From positions 5,441,962-5,505,961 of the forward strand of contig JAJEKV010000054.1 in the NCBI GenBank assembly GCA_021234155.1: DNA of 64,000 nucleotides, given 5' to 3'. The translations under genes and the position numbers were made by a program. A model generated the notes under the pieces. The model was not told where the DNA came from, searched no databases, and saw nothing but the letters and a program-made list of their open reading frames with translations. Every line of letters begins with the position of its first letter. Position 1 is the first letter of the stretch. This document shows positions 47,519 through 59,705 of this stretch, in pieces. The DNA is from Isoetes taiwanensis (Eukaryota; Streptophyta; Lycopodiopsida; Isoetales; Isoetaceae).

Positions 47519-50500
47519 TATGTTGGGTTTTGGCCTCTCTTGCACGGGTTCGAGCTCAGCTGCACTATTGAATTTACATAATATTTTTGTAGGTATTCGA
47601 CTTGCACAATATCCATGTCGAATCTGCGAGTCTAAGACCCCATTTTTAGTATATGACTTGCAGATTAGTAGCAAATCTATGAGTCTATTATCTATTTGGA
47701 ATCCAACCCATAATCAGGAGCCAATGAAAGCATCGTTATCGCATTCGTTTACCATGCCACTTTCTACACGTAAACTCACCATAACTTCTATACGTCTTGC
47801 CATAACTAACATGCAAACCTAGTTCTTAAAGCTAGAAAAGCAAATTAACAAGACGAGATCAGAAGAAGGCAACCAGGGTGCATGCAATATGAGATAAGGT
47901 TCCCAAATTATCCAATTAGTAAGGTTTTGGCAAAGGCGGGCCAAAATATGGGGGTTAGGGTTTTGGGGGCTTTTGTTTTTCGGCATTGCGATGGTGGTGT
48001 GGGAAAAGAGGGGCCGGGAGGAATTGTGGCAGGGACGCTCCTGTCAAGGCGGGCGAGGAGATGAGCATGCCGCTCTGCTGGAAGACATCGCGAACATGCC
48101 GGGTGTGGGAACGTTGCTTTCTGCGGGTTGCTGGAGGAGGCGGCATTTTGTTCTGCGGGTTGCTAGAGGAGGCGGGTTTCTGGCAGCATTTTCTAGTGTT
48201 CTCTGTATTTGTTAGTGTTTTATGAGCAGGAGTTTGCATGCTGGCGCTTGCGATGGGATTGCCGGTGCCGGAAAGTTGTGTCTTGCTTGCTTCTGAGGTG
48301 AAGAAATTCTTCTGCATATTCAAGAAGGAATACTTCGGTGATAGCAATTATGTGGCGTGTGGACTGGTTGAGGGCTCATCAGCTGTGCTCTTCGATTGCC
48401 TGATTGTGGAGCGTTTTCTTCCGCTGTCTGTGTTCTCTATGCTGGAGACGGTAGAGACACATGAATCATTTGTTGCAGCAACGAACTTTCTTGAAAAGTA
48501 CATTGGTTGGCTGGCTGTTGTTCCAATTGCTACTGTGTGGATGGAGACATGGCTGCTACAGGGGCGAGGTCAGGTGGAGTTGTACAGTTGGAATGATTGA
48601 GAATGCGGCAGAAGATGCATATGGGCTGGGGGGCATAGGAGGTGATGCAAGTTTCTTCTTATGTCATGTCCTTGGCAAGTTTCGTTGGCTCCTCCTTGCA
48701 GTTCTGTGCATAGGCCTGAGATGGCTATGGGTGGTCGTGTAAATTCGCTTCATCTCCCTCTTGTTCTTGAGGCTTCTTTGTAAAGGCAGCACTGTTTTTT
48801 ATGAATGCAACAGTTTTTTATGAATGCAAGAGTTTCGCTGTGTAATATGATGTGCATCTGCTGTTTTCTTTCTTGGAAATGTCTTTAGGTGGGACAATTG
48901 TGTGTGACAGGTGCGTCTGCACATTGTCTCCATCATGTCATTAGACAGCTTGTTCTTCATGCTACTATGTGAATGTAGTTTATGAATCCAGGGCCTCTTG
49001 TTCAGGCTTCTATGTACATCTACTGTGGCATCACTTTTGGACATGCACGCCCTTTGTGGAAGCTTCGTCTTGAAGCTCGTTTCATGACTGTTGTTTTTCA
49101 GATATGCAATGTAATATATGCGATCTCTTCACTTTCATTCGCTCTTATATTATGGTCTATCTCTTGTAAATGCAATGGTATCATATTCATTGTTTATTTG
49201 TATGCATTAAAGTATTAGATGTAGATAGATACGTAGAAACAGCGTATGGGGTGCGCATACCTATACGTGGGTCTGATGTGGAAATTCTACAGCCCTTGAT
49301 TTGGCACATTCATAGAATTATGCTTCGATCCAATGATCGAAAAAAAGCAATAAGGGAGTAGCATATGAGAGATTATATTTGTAGATATATTCAACAACTA
49401 TAGGGTTGTCCAGAAAAATATCTCTTGGTGGGAGAATTTGGTGTTGAGGATTGGCACCATTGAGCAAGGTAGTTACGACAGTTCAAAAAATTTCTCTTAA
49501 ACTCTTGTATCAGTCCTCCATTTATAGTGTTTTAAGCGTTGGAAAGCTTGTTCAGCAAAATTCAACATCGTAATTTAGAGCAGGTTTTGCCAGATAGTCC
49601 CCAAAACCACATCATAATGCAGTAGTTTGAAGCAGGTTTTGCCAGAACGCTCAAAGTGCAATAAGCTTGAATCTATTCAAACATTTATGAAGTAATTTAT
49701 AAAGATATTGAAAAGTATTTGTTGATGTGGCAAAGAAAGCCACATCTGCCGCTACATTCTGATTATGATGATCTCTGTTACGTTATGCTTGGGAACACAA
49801 TACACATGATAACTGAGCTTAAAGAATTAGAAAAGGCTAGCCTTAACTTTCAAGCATGGATTATTTGCTCAGATATTCCTTTCCGGTTTGCCATACACAT
49901 TTTTGCTTGGGTTACAAAGAATGCATCAATTCACCTTCCCAAAAATTCTTTTGCTTTATTCTCCACTTTTGAGATCCTTCTTTTTTTCTATATTGGCACG
50001 ATCTTCACCTCCACTATCTGCAATCTTGGCACTCAAGGAAGATGATGTGCACAAAGTACATGAAGCTCTTTTGATTAATAAATCCCTGTCATGTTTCAAA
50101 AGCAATTGTGAGCAGCTAAACTAGTCTAGCAACTATGGTCGGACCATCGGAGAAAATCTGGAAAATAATATAAAAAATCTGAAAGCCTGAAAGAAGAAGA
50201 AAATCTAAAAACAAGCATGCCCGTCGGATTGGTCCAGTGCTGTTTTCCTCCATGTCTGAAGAGGATGCAGAGAAACATAGATGCACGTGCTGTTGGCTAT
50301 GGCGGTCGACAGTGCCCTAGCAGCCGATCTAATTTTTTTCCCTCTAAAAAGCATGGTATCATCCTCCCCCCCCGTGACCAAAATATAGAATATGCCAAAA
50401 GTAGACATGTCATTACCTAGATAAAAAAAGCTTCCTGCTAATAGCAATTATATGGGTTAGATAGTGATTTGACGTAGAAAATATCCTTATATATTTGCAA

Positions 50501-50690
50501 AATTGTGAGATTGCCCTTGTTTTTAGGGGTAGTTTTGATGAAAATGCCTGTAACTATTTTATGATGATCTTAATGGGAATGTTTCCTTCTGAGAAATTTT
50601 AGACGAGAATGATATCTTCCCAATGCTTCATTGTCTTTGCCAAGGCTTTGATACTGTACCTCAGGAAAAGCTATGGGCCAATTGCAGCTG
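47519..50690. other. Low-information region
   Basis: Apart from the hypothetical ORF at 48,238-48,600, this contains short ORFs without motifs. A partly duplicated GC-rich stretch (two units of TGCGGGTTGCTGGAGGAGGC type) lies at about 48,122-48,178. No RNA gene or repeat of note is seen. Confidence 0.5.
48238..48600 (+). CDS. Hypothetical 120-residue ORF
   Basis: Starts MLALAMGLPVPESC and ends QVELYSWND. The composition is protein-like (ASEVKKFFCIFKKEYFGDSN; LEKYIGWLAVVP) but no family is recognised and no intron pattern supports it. An ORF in another frame follows, ending in a hydrophobic stretch (RWLLLAVLCIGLRWLWVVV) at 48,742; a frameshift could join them. It may be a gene remnant. Confidence 0.25.
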   Translation: MLALAMGLPVPESCVLLASEVKKFFCIFKKEYFGDSNYVACGLVEGSSAVLFDCLIVERFLPLSVFSMLETVETHESFVAATNFLEKYIGWLAVVPIATVWMETWLLQGRGQVELYSWND

Positions 50691-50696
50691 GGACAA

Positions 50697-51010
50697 CTAC
50701 GTTTGGGTGTCTTCTGTTGGACAGTAGAGCAAGTTAATTACTCCATTCTTTACTTGCTCTCGGATAAAGTGATATTTGGTGTCAATGTGTCTCGTTCTTG
50801 CATGATACTTGGAAGAATAGGCTAATTCCACAGCACTCTTGTTGTCACAATAGAGAATGGTAGATCCTTCTTGCGGAAGCATGATTCCCCTTAGTAATTC
50901 TCTTAACCATATTACGTCTTGTGCTGCAGAAGTAGCAGCTATATACTCAGCTTCAGTGCTTGATAGTGCAACTATAGGTTGCTTTTTACTCTTCCAAGAG
51001 ATAAGACAAT
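50697..51010 (-). pseudogene. Copia RNase H fragment
   Basis: The minus-strand translation shows SWKSKKQPIVALSSTEAEYI, WLRELLRGIMLPQEG, YCDNKSAVELAYSSKYHART and RHIDTKYHFIREQV. These are hallmark blocks of the Ty1/copia RNase H at the pol C-terminus. It ends at TEDTQT, where unrelated sequence begins, so the usual ADLFTK tail and the 3' LTR are missing. Confidence 0.88.
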
Positions 51011-51022
51011 TTCCCAAATAGA

Positions 51023-52485
51023 ATATGAAGAGAGAGAGATAAAGATCTCTGATGGAGGTAATTCTAAAAATGCTGCATTCTTTATGCGCAAAAGAAGACC
51101 TGCTTTTGGCCAGAAACCAATTCGTACTTATGCTGCCTGTGGGAGTCAAGGGCAAGATGGTGGTACGCCTTATAATTCTAGACTACCCTCTCGAAATGGA
51201 AGAGTGGAGTGTTTTCGTTGTGGGAAACTTGGGCATCGTTCCAGAGATTGTCACGTGAGACTGCCGAATGATCATGGTAAACCATCTTCTTCTTCTGATT
51301 CGAAAAATGAATCTCGAACTGGTAATAAACTATTTATGGCATCGACTTTTGAGAACCATCCTCAAAATCGGGTTATATGGCTGGACTCTGGTGCTTCTAT
51401 GCACATAACACTATTAAGGGAGATTTTTCATACTTATGAACCTCTTAATAACCAGCAACAAGTTTATGTGAGAGATAGTCGATCTTATCAAGTATGTGGG
51501 AAAGGAACTATCTTAGTTCACCTTGGTGAGACCCCCAAAGAGATTCAAAATGTTTTCTATGTTCCCGGCTTAACCCAGACACTTCTCTTTGTGGGTAAGA
51601 TTGCTGATGCAGGTTTTCATGTCACCTTTCACTCCAACAAGTGCTATATTACTTATGCTGAGGAAGCCCTAGCAGCCACAGGCACTAGAGTGGAAGGCTT
51701 ATATCAATTGGATGCCACACTTACGGAACCTCCTCAAGCCGTTGCCTTTAAGCCCAAACCATCAAATCTCAAGTTGTGGCATAATCGCTTGGGGCATGTT
51801 TTGGAGCAAGCTCTCCAAACTTTATCCCGGTCCAATATGGTCTCTGGTTTAGATCCTATTGAAGGCAATGATGGATTTTTGCGAAGCTTGCATTTTAGGG
51901 AAACACAAAAGAGCCCCCTTCCCTGTAGAAGAAAGTACTAGAGCCATGGGTCCATTGGAGATTATTCATTCTGATCTATGTGGCCCAATGCGAACATTGA
52001 CTCTTGGCAAGAAGAAATACATACTCACATTTATTGATGACTTCTCAAGATTTATCATTGTGCGATTACTTGCCAGGAAGTCTGAAGTCTTTGACATGTT
52101 TCGATTATTTAAGGCCGAAGTTGAAACCCAAATTGGATGAAGAATTCGAGTGTTGCGAAGTGATGGGGGCGGGGAATATTTTTCAAGCCATTTTGACCAT
52201 TATTGTGCCGAGCATGGCATCATTCATCAATACACTACCCCCTATACACCTCAACAAAATGGGGTTGCTGAACGGATGAACCGCACTTTAGTTGAAAGTG
52301 CTCGATGCATGCTCAAACTAGCTGGGATGCCTGATAAATTTTGGGGAGAAGCCATCATGACTGCCGCATATCTTAGATGCCGTTTACCTACTGCGGCTCT
52401 TCAAAAATCAACTCCATGCCAGTTGGGGGAGAATCAAGTGCCCTCTCTTGCCCACTTGTGCACATTTGGGTGCCTTGCCTATGCT
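51023..52485 (+). pseudogene. Inverted partial copia copy (gag end, protease, integrase)
   Basis: Plus-strand frames encode a zinc knuckle CFRCGKLGHRSRDC (CX2CX4HX4C) and the protease site VIWLDSGASMH. They continue with the pre-integrase LWHNRLGHVLEQALQ, and the integrase core (IIHSDLCGPM, FIDDFSRF, RSDGGGEYFS, YTPQQNGVAERMNRT). It is nearly identical in inverted orientation to 52,914-54,869 and lies between the integrase and RNase H of the minus-strand copy, where RT should be. Frameshifts near 51,880 and 52,140 break it. Confidence 0.88.
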
Positions 52486-55436
52486 CATTGTCGCCCTTGT
52501 CGAGATGAAGAGCCCGGCAGGTCGGGGTCAAGAGGAGACGGATCCGCAATATCTCCTAAGGCTTCAAAAGGGTTAAGTGCGACATCAGAATCAATAACAT
52601 CATCAAAGGGATGTGGAATAGTCACTGGTAGATGGACAAGCATTATCTTGTTGGGCTCCCCCAGAATCTTCCATAAAGCAATCAACCAATGTCTCCAGGT
52701 TAAGGCGTCTATGCACTAGAACCTCTATCGTAGGCTTGGTAAGATCTCCATAAAAGATATTCTCATTAAAGATAACATCTCCAATACGCCCAATTTGCAA
52801 GCGCCTGGTTGTGAGGTTATATAGTCGATATGCTTTGGCTTCAAAAGAATACCCCACAAAGACACATTTTTTACTCTTGTCCTCCAACTTGTGTCTGAGT
52901 TCATCAGGAATATGAGCATAGGCAAGGCACCCAAACGTGCGCAAGTGGCCAAGAGAGGGCACTCAATTCTCCCACAACTGGCATGGAGTTGATTTTTGAA
53001 GAGCCATGATGAGGTAAAGCGGTTTCTAAGATATGCGGCAGTCATGATGGCTTCTCCCCAAAATTTATCAGGCATCCCAGCTAGTTTGAGCATGCATCGA
53101 GCACTTTCAACTAAAGTGCGGTTCATCTGTTCAGCAACCCCATTTTGTTGAGGTGTATAGGGGGTAGTGTATTGATGAATGATGCCATGCTCGGCACAAT
53201 AATGGTCAAAACGCTTTGAAAAATATTCTCCGCCCCATCGCCCAGAACACTTTCGAATTCTTTCGTCCAATTTGGGTTTCAACCCGGCCTTGAATAATCG
53301 AAACATGTCAAAGACTTCAGACTTCCTGGCAAGTAATCGCACAGTGACAAATCTTGAGAAGTCATCAATAAATGTGAGTATGTATTTCTTCTTGCCAAGA
53401 GTCAATGTTCGCATTGGGCCACATAGATCAGAATGAATAATGTCCAACGGACCCATGGCTCTAGTACTTTCTCCTACAGGGAAGGGGGCTCTTTTGTGTT
53501 TCCCTAAAATGCAAGCTTCGCAAAAATCCATATCATCATTGCCTTCAATAGGATCTAAACCAGAGACCATATTGGACCGGGATAAAGTTTGGAGAGCTTG
53601 CTCATGAACATGCCCCAAGCGATTATGCCACAACTTGAGATTTGATGGTTTGGGCTTAACGGCAAGGGCTTGAAGAGGTTCTGTAAGTGTGGCATCCAAT
53701 TGATATAAGCCTTCCACTCTAGTGCCTGTGGCTGCTAGGGCTCCTTCAGCATAAGTTTGGAGTGAAAGGTGACATGAAAACCTGCATCAGCAATCTTACC
53801 CACAGAGAGAAGTGTCTGGGTTAAGCCGGGAACATAGAAAACATTTTGAATCTGGGGGTCTCACCAAGGTGAACTAAGATAGTTCCTTTCCCACATACTT
53901 GATAAGATCGACTATCTCCCACATAAACTTGTTGTTGGTTATTAAGAGGTTCATAAGTATGAAAAATCTCCCTTAATGGCATCATTGTGCATAGAAGCAC
54001 CAGAGTCCAGCCATATAACCCAATTTTGAGGATGGTTCTCAAAAGTAGATGCCATAAATAGTTTATTACCAGTTCGAGATTCATTTTTCGAATCAGAAGA
54101 AGAAGATGGTTTATCATGATCATTCGGCAGTCTCACGCGACAATCTCTGGAACGATGCCCAAGTTTCCCACAACGAAAACACTCCACTCTTCCATTTCGA
54201 GAGGGGCGTCTAGAATTATAAGGCGTACCACCATCTTGGCCTTGATTCCCACGGCCACCATAAGTACGAATTGGTTTCTGGCCAAAAGCAGGTCTTCTTT
54301 TGTGTGACGTTCCTAACCGACATGCCCTTAACCAACTGGGCAAAACCGTCTAGACGTTTATGAGTAGTCGCTTCTACCCATTTATGCCGGTGTCTCGGGA
54401 ACGCCCCACAGGCACATTCAAGGTTCGAATACTTGAGGTCTACCATGGGCCAGTTACAGGCACATTCAAGGTTCGAATACTTGAGGTCTACCATGGGCCA
54501 GTTACAGTCTCTCCCACTAGAACTATGCTCGTCCTCGAGCATTCAAGGCTATACCATGTCACAATGATTACCAAGTCTTTGCAAATTACCCATGCATATA
54601 AGCACCCATGGAGACTCGAACTCGAGACCTGCTTTGATACCAACTGTGACGTTCCTAACCGACATGCCCTTAACTAACTGGGCAAAACCGTCTAGACGTT
54701 TATGAGTAGTCGCTTCTACCCATTTATGCCGGTGTCTCGGGAACGCCCCACAGGCACATTCAAGGTTCGAATACTCGAGCGGTCTACCATGGGCCAGTTA
54801 CATTTTGCGCATAAAGAATGCAGCATTTTTAGAATTACCTCCATCAGAGATCTTTATCTTTCTCTCTTCTTCCATAAGGGCAGCAACAAGGGTATCCATA
54901 GTTTGATTGGGAATGTTCGTCAACGTGGTGACAACATGTTTATAATCAGATGCAAGGCCTTTAAGTAAGACCGCCATCTGGTCCTCCATAGAAACAATGG
55001 CGTTGACCCGAGCCAATTGCACAATAAGGGAGCGCATGCGGCTTAAATATTCAGCAATGGCTTCACTAGACTCCATCTTTAGGTCAAATAATTGTTGCTT
55101 AAGAGACAACTCACATGCCTTACCGAAGCCTCCAAACGCGGTTAATAAAGTGCTCCAATTATGATGTGCAGATTTGGTAAGATCTATCAAATGCACATAC
55201 TCCTCTCCAAGGGCTAAACCAATGGTGGTGAGGGCCTTACGATCCCTTTGCTCCCACTCCAAAATTTTGGCAGCCTCAACGGGTTTGGGTTCTGTCCCAT
55301 CCACTACTCCCCAGGTGGCTTCTCTCATTAGCATCAATTGTAATTTTGTAGACCAGGTATGAAAATTATGGCCAGTAAATTTTTCTACGAACTTTTCAAG
55401 GAATTTCTCCAACCCTTGAGATGAGGACCCAGCCAT
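52486..55436 (-). pseudogene. Ty1/copia gag-pol, minus strand, lacking RT
   Basis: Gag starts MAGSSSQGLEKF at 55,436, with a UBN2-like core (TWSTKLQLMLMREATWGVVD; LGEEYVHLIDL; YLSRMRSLIVQLARV). Then come the knuckle near 54,170, protease DSGASMH near 54,000, the pre-integrase domain near 53,630 and the integrase core to about 53,050. The integrase tail (FVGYSFEAKAYRLYNLTTRR) and an acidic spacer reach 52,486. There the inverted copy begins and RT is absent. TRIM copy 2 sits between gag core and knuckle. Integrase before RT/RNase H defines copia. Several frameshifts, for example RKCSGRWGGEYFS near 53,230, inactivate it. Confidence 0.9.
54303..54802 (-). mobile_element. TRIM element copy 2, inserted in copia gag
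   Basis: A 500-bp miniature LTR element with the perfect duplication TTTTG (54,298-54,302 and 54,803-54,807). LTRs are 54,303-54,506 and 54,645-54,802; the former is longer because of a 47-bp internal tandem duplication ending GGGCCAGTTACA. On the minus strand the PBS TGGTATCAAAGC (54,642-54,631) follows the 5' LTR. A GAGGACGAGC...GTGGGAGAGA purine tract precedes the 3' LTR, like the 3' end of plant gypsy elements. No ORF. The plus-strand copia arm lacks this insertion. Confidence 0.92.
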
Positions 55437-55672
55437 CTTATAGTTTCTTAAGAATAAAATAAATGCCAAATGAAGGCAAATACTTGGCTTCAAGAGAAGG
55501 AGAGGCGCTCAAAAATGCTTGATCTTCTCCGTTGGCAACAACAACAAGGAAATTTGGGTCGCCGAATAGAAGAACGGCGCCGCTTTTGAATGCGCTCGTT
55601 CACTCGAAGTATAGCAAGCTTGCACTTGATCTCTTCACGACGCTGGGCCTTGCTCTTACACGCCATACCCGA

Positions 55673-55684
55673 CGTCTGATACCA
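55673..55684 (-). promoter_or_regulatory. Primer binding site of the copia element
   Basis: On the minus strand TGGTATCAGACG directly follows the LTR, an initiator tRNA-Met type PBS with the last bases diverged. Confidence 0.7.
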
Positions 55685-55886
55685 TGTGAATACAGAGTGC
55701 ACAACAAGATATGGTGGAAATATGTAGTTGGGTTTTGTATTGAATGGTGTAACAAAAAGATTACAATACAGACTCAAATATATGCATTGGACAAATGCAT
55801 GAAGCGACCCGTTACTTATTGTGTCTCTTGGACATGTCAGCAGAGATGAGCTGACAGGCAGATAGCGCTGCCGCTAACTGCTAACA
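55685..55886 (-). repeat. 5' LTR of the copia element
   Basis: On the minus strand it begins TGTTAGCAGTTAGCGGCAGC and ends CTGTATTCACA just before the PBS, so it is a 202-bp LTR with TG..CA ends. No partner LTR was found near 50,697, in agreement with the 3' truncation of the element. Confidence 0.75.
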
Positions 55887-57569
55887 CCCATAGCAAATCC
55901 TGTTGCAGGAGACAAGTTTCTTGCCTCTTCAGAGAGCATCTCTTGATTGTCGCATCGTCTACTTTCATAATGTGGGCAATATGGACGATGCTCGTCTCCC
56001 CAACCTGGCTTACACCGTGGCAATGGGGCTGCAACGTCTCAAGGCTTGCTGGAAGAAAAAGAGAGCTTCGTGGCTGGCAAGATAGAATGTGCGGGAGCAC
56101 AGGTGCATAGAGTGCAAACAGACGAATCGTCATAACTTAAGTCAGTACCTTGACGCTTTCTTCCTCAACAAGCTTTGGGATGCCAGCGCCCTTGAACAGG
56201 TTAAAACAACACATTACCAGCACCACATAAACCTACACTAGCATGGGGCTTGCAATGCTACACGCGACCCATTTGCCCATGAAAAAGCACATGCTCATTG
56301 CCTCGATTTGGACAAGTGTACACAGTCTCCGAATTGAGACAGACAAATGGATTGGGGAGCCACACACCAAGACAAGCTTTGTTAATGCTGCCAAGTGCAC
56401 GACACGACTAGCCGCTACATGTGATATAGAGCACTGGTTCAGTGCAGTTGCTGGGATCATACCTTTAGGAGGTCATGGATATGAGGGCTCAACTATATCC
56501 TTGGATACTCATTTAACATGTGCATATCTCATGATGTGTATTTGTATAGTTTGTCAGCATTCTTATTACCGCCACAATTTTTCCCTCAAAAGCCCTTTGG
56601 GATGGAAGTTTTTATCCAGATAGTATATTACGCTCCTCTACTGGATCCCATAGGTTGATTGGTCTCTGTGGGCAATAAAAACAATTCGTTTTGTTTCATT
56701 TCTTTTTTAGGATAGTGTATATCTTGAGCATAAATCAAATAGGAGTCTGCTAAATAGACAATTCCCATTGCTACAAATGGAAAATTTCTTTTTGTTACTC
56801 CAATTTTGGTATTATGATCAATAGTTGGGCAACCCAGAGTTTTGGGTTGCCCCTAGAGGGGCAACAATCCCTTGCTCACGTGGGTTTTTGGCATATTCCT
56901 GGTGTATGCTGATGTATGCCCAAAATATGCCGAAAGCTGCTCCAAACTCAGTATCGGCTGTAAACTACTAGTCGCCCCTATTGCTAGACGACCGCTCTGG
57001 AAACTATTTAGCTGATGCTCATTGGTCGACTGAACCTCTTGGCTGTGATCAAATCTTTTTCTGTGGTTTGTTCTAAGTCCTGAAGTGTTTGCTGTTTCTT
57101 TTGCAGGGTATCCCAACTTCGCATTTTCCTGGTGATGATGACATCATTTTTTTTTCTTGTAAAGCTTTTAAGCTCTCCTAGTGCTTCATTTACAAACATC
57201 TTATTTCCTTCACAATATCTAAGTATTGGGGCCCAGTATATATAACCACAGCAAGAAGCTGCAGATTGATATTTGTACTAGGGCTTTACTAAGAAATGCA
57301 AAAAATGCTCTATTTGAAAGTAAATGTGGAAGTGGTAGTATTAGAGAAGTTAGTGAAAAATAGGCAATCAAATTTGATAAGAGAAGGGGTTTCTTTATTT
57401 GGAAGTTCGATGTCGCACAAGGAGAATATCTCGATGGTAAGGAGCATTGTTTCTGTGAGTGATCCACGAGGTATTGATTCTGAGGTAAGAAAGCTTTTAT
57501 CTCTATTCAAAAACTGGTCTTATGGTTATTTGTGATGCTCTGGTTTCAAAAGTTTTGGTCATATGAAGT
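55887..57569. other. Region without a recognisable gene
   Basis: Short coding-like pieces occur on the plus strand: LPNLAYTVAMGLQRLKACWK near 56,000 and LDAFFLNKLWDASALEQ near 56,150. On the minus strand lies a charged 63-codon ORF at 57,199-57,008 (LQKKQQTLQDLEQTTEKDLI), possibly a coiled-coil exon. None could be joined into a gene or assigned to a family. Confidence 0.4.
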
Positions 57570-58170
57570 ACTTTAGATGCATTAATGCCAACATTACGCA
57601 CCAATGACATTGCAGAGTCAAGCATCTATGTTATGGAGCAATTTCTAAATCTTCAGTTGTGCATATATGTAAAGTGTGATATAAAAGCACATTAGTTTAT
57701 CTTATATTCCAATATAATGGTTCCTCTTGGTTGTCAGGTGGTGTGCACAAGTCTGTTTCCTAGAATTTGAAAGACAATGGGCCATAACAAAAAAATTATG
57801 CATGGCCCCTCAAGGTGCAAACATTATGTGTGAATAAGCATCTGCAACTTATGCATGCTTTATTAGGTGATTGACTACACATATTTTATGCTGCTACAGC
57901 TGTTTGAACTATGAGATGTAGTGCTATTGGATGAAGGCAAGGATGTTGATGCTAGAAAGGAACGCCACATTGCTGCCTTATATGTAGTGCAACTTTTGGT
58001 TTTGAGGTAAACTATTGAATTGACTTGAGTTTCATAGCCACTATCTTATGCATTTTTATTTATGAAGCTTTCATTTGTCATAGATTATACATGGTCTTCT
58101 GGATAGAATAATGGAGATGGTTGGGGCTGCTAGACCCATAAAAAAATTACTCAAAAGTAAGGTTTCTTTC
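57570..58170 (+). pseudogene. Exon-like remnants of an unknown gene
   Basis: Three coding-like pieces in plus orientation: LMPTLRTNDIAESSIYVMEQ near 57,580-57,655; LLDEGKDVDARKERHIAALY near 57,925-57,985, followed by a possible donor GAG|GTAAAC; and LLDRIMEMVGAARPIKKLLK near 58,098-58,157, followed by GTAAGG. The spacing is intron-like but acceptor and frame agreement could not be established. The family is unknown. Confidence 0.25.
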
Positions 58171-58779
58171 GCACAACGAGCTACGAAGAAGAATGCTTAT
58201 TGGGTTTCTGAATTTTATTTATTTATGGTTCACTGAACAACAGGTTATCAAGGATTATAATTTAAATAATTTCCAAGTGGAAGTTTTTCCCATGCTTTAA
58301 CCATGAAGAATCTGGTTGATATTTTAATTTTATTTTTTTTTAGCACACCAGCCTACAACCTTTTTTGCAATTCTAACCTATCCACGTAGCACCTCCACCT
58401 CAGCAAAAACTGATGTGGCATTACCTCACCATTAGATCTTCTTTTTTCCAGATCTAGGGCTAGCAAAATTAGATAATAGGCCAAAAATAGTCACGGAGAT
58501 GGAGGAGGTTAGAAAATATTTCTCGTTGCGTCGATTCCCTGCCCCTTCTTCCAATTTCTCCTTCGGTGCTTTATCTGTTTATTCCCTGTTCATGCTTATA
58601 TATTTATCATCGACATGAAAACCAATTTTCCCTTCCCTCTAGCTTTTCATTTTGCCTTCTCTTTATTTTCTCGAGACCCGGGATGGTTGCCTCACCCTCG
58701 CCGCGGGTTCTAGGCCTAATCAGAGACAATAATCTTCTGTTTCTTTTTATTGTTTTGAGTTGGGTTTGTTTTTGAAAAT

Positions 58780-59070
58780 TACTTTTGATTTCTATAGGAA
58801 AACAAATTCCTTGTAGCTCCATAGATGGGCTTCTCTTCATTTCTTATCAACGCCTTAGAGATTGCTCATTTGTTTCTTGCAGGGATGAGCTTGCTCTGGT
58901 AAGTTATCATCGATTTTTTTTCATTTACTTTTGATTTCTATAGGAAAAAAAAATCCTTGTAGCTCCATAGATGGGCTTCCCTTCATTTCGTACCAGCGCC
59001 TCAGAGATTGCTTATTTGTTTCTTGCAGGGATGAGCTTGCTCTGGGTAAGTTATCGTCGATGTTTTCTTT
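58780..59070 (+). repeat. 146-bp tandem duplication with a possible microexon
   Basis: Units at 58,780-58,925 and 58,926-59,070 differ at scattered bases. Each contains a strong acceptor (TTTGTTTCTTGCAG), then 16 bases (58,883-58,898) or 17 bases (59,029-59,045) reading GGATGAGCTTGCTCTG(G), then a donor GTAAGTTATC. Each also has a second acceptor-like TTTCTATAG earlier. Whether either is spliced is unknown. Confidence 0.6.
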
Positions 59071-59623
59071 GTCGAAAGCATCGACTTATGGATAGGACCA
59101 ATAAATTCCCGTTTCTCAACTCGCAATCATGGCATCAGACACTTAGTTCTTCGTGCTCTCTCCTATCATTTAACATCTGCGGGGCATTCTATTACAATCT
59201 CAACGTAGTCAGTGATTGAATTGATTTGTAGGATGGACTGGTCTTCTAGCAGAGCTTCTTCAAAAAACCGTATTGTTGCTTTGTAAGGCATGGACACTAT
59301 GAACATACTTGTAGCAAATCATAGTATGGTCATTTCTGAATCGTAGCGCTGAATCTATACGCTTCATGGTACACTTGCGGGCCAGATAGCAATTAAGAGC
59401 TTTGTTGGAGTAAAGTAATCAGGATTGCAGCACAGATATATCAAGCAATACTGATGACATGGGCATGTCTCTTGACACTTACCAAATTGCAGAGAGGATA
59501 TGCTATGGAGGAGAAGGCACTCTCTTCACATTTGCTCGTCCATTTTCTGATGCGGGTATTTAGTATTATCTCTTCAATCTGTACGTTTCTCAGAAGCTCC
59601 TCTTCCTGAAGGGATTTGCCGAA

Positions 59624-59705
59624 TCTCAACTATATTTTTGGGTTTTGTTAGATGCATGCATATAATCTCAACTATCTTTTTGGGTTTTGTTAGATGTATG
59701 CATAT
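59624..59705. repeat. 41-bp tandem duplication
   Basis: Two units of AATCTCAACTATMTTTTTGG... ending GATGYATGCAT, in tandem at about 59,624-59,664 and 59,667-59,705. Confidence 0.7.

Noticed and set aside
47955..48347. 130-codon minus-strand ORF
   Set aside because: It overlaps GC-rich duplicated sequence, has no motif, and its codon pattern is no better than that of the opposite frames.
54360..54968. Plus-strand ORFs repeating MSSRFYPFMP
   Set aside because: They are antisense translations of the two TRIM LTRs.
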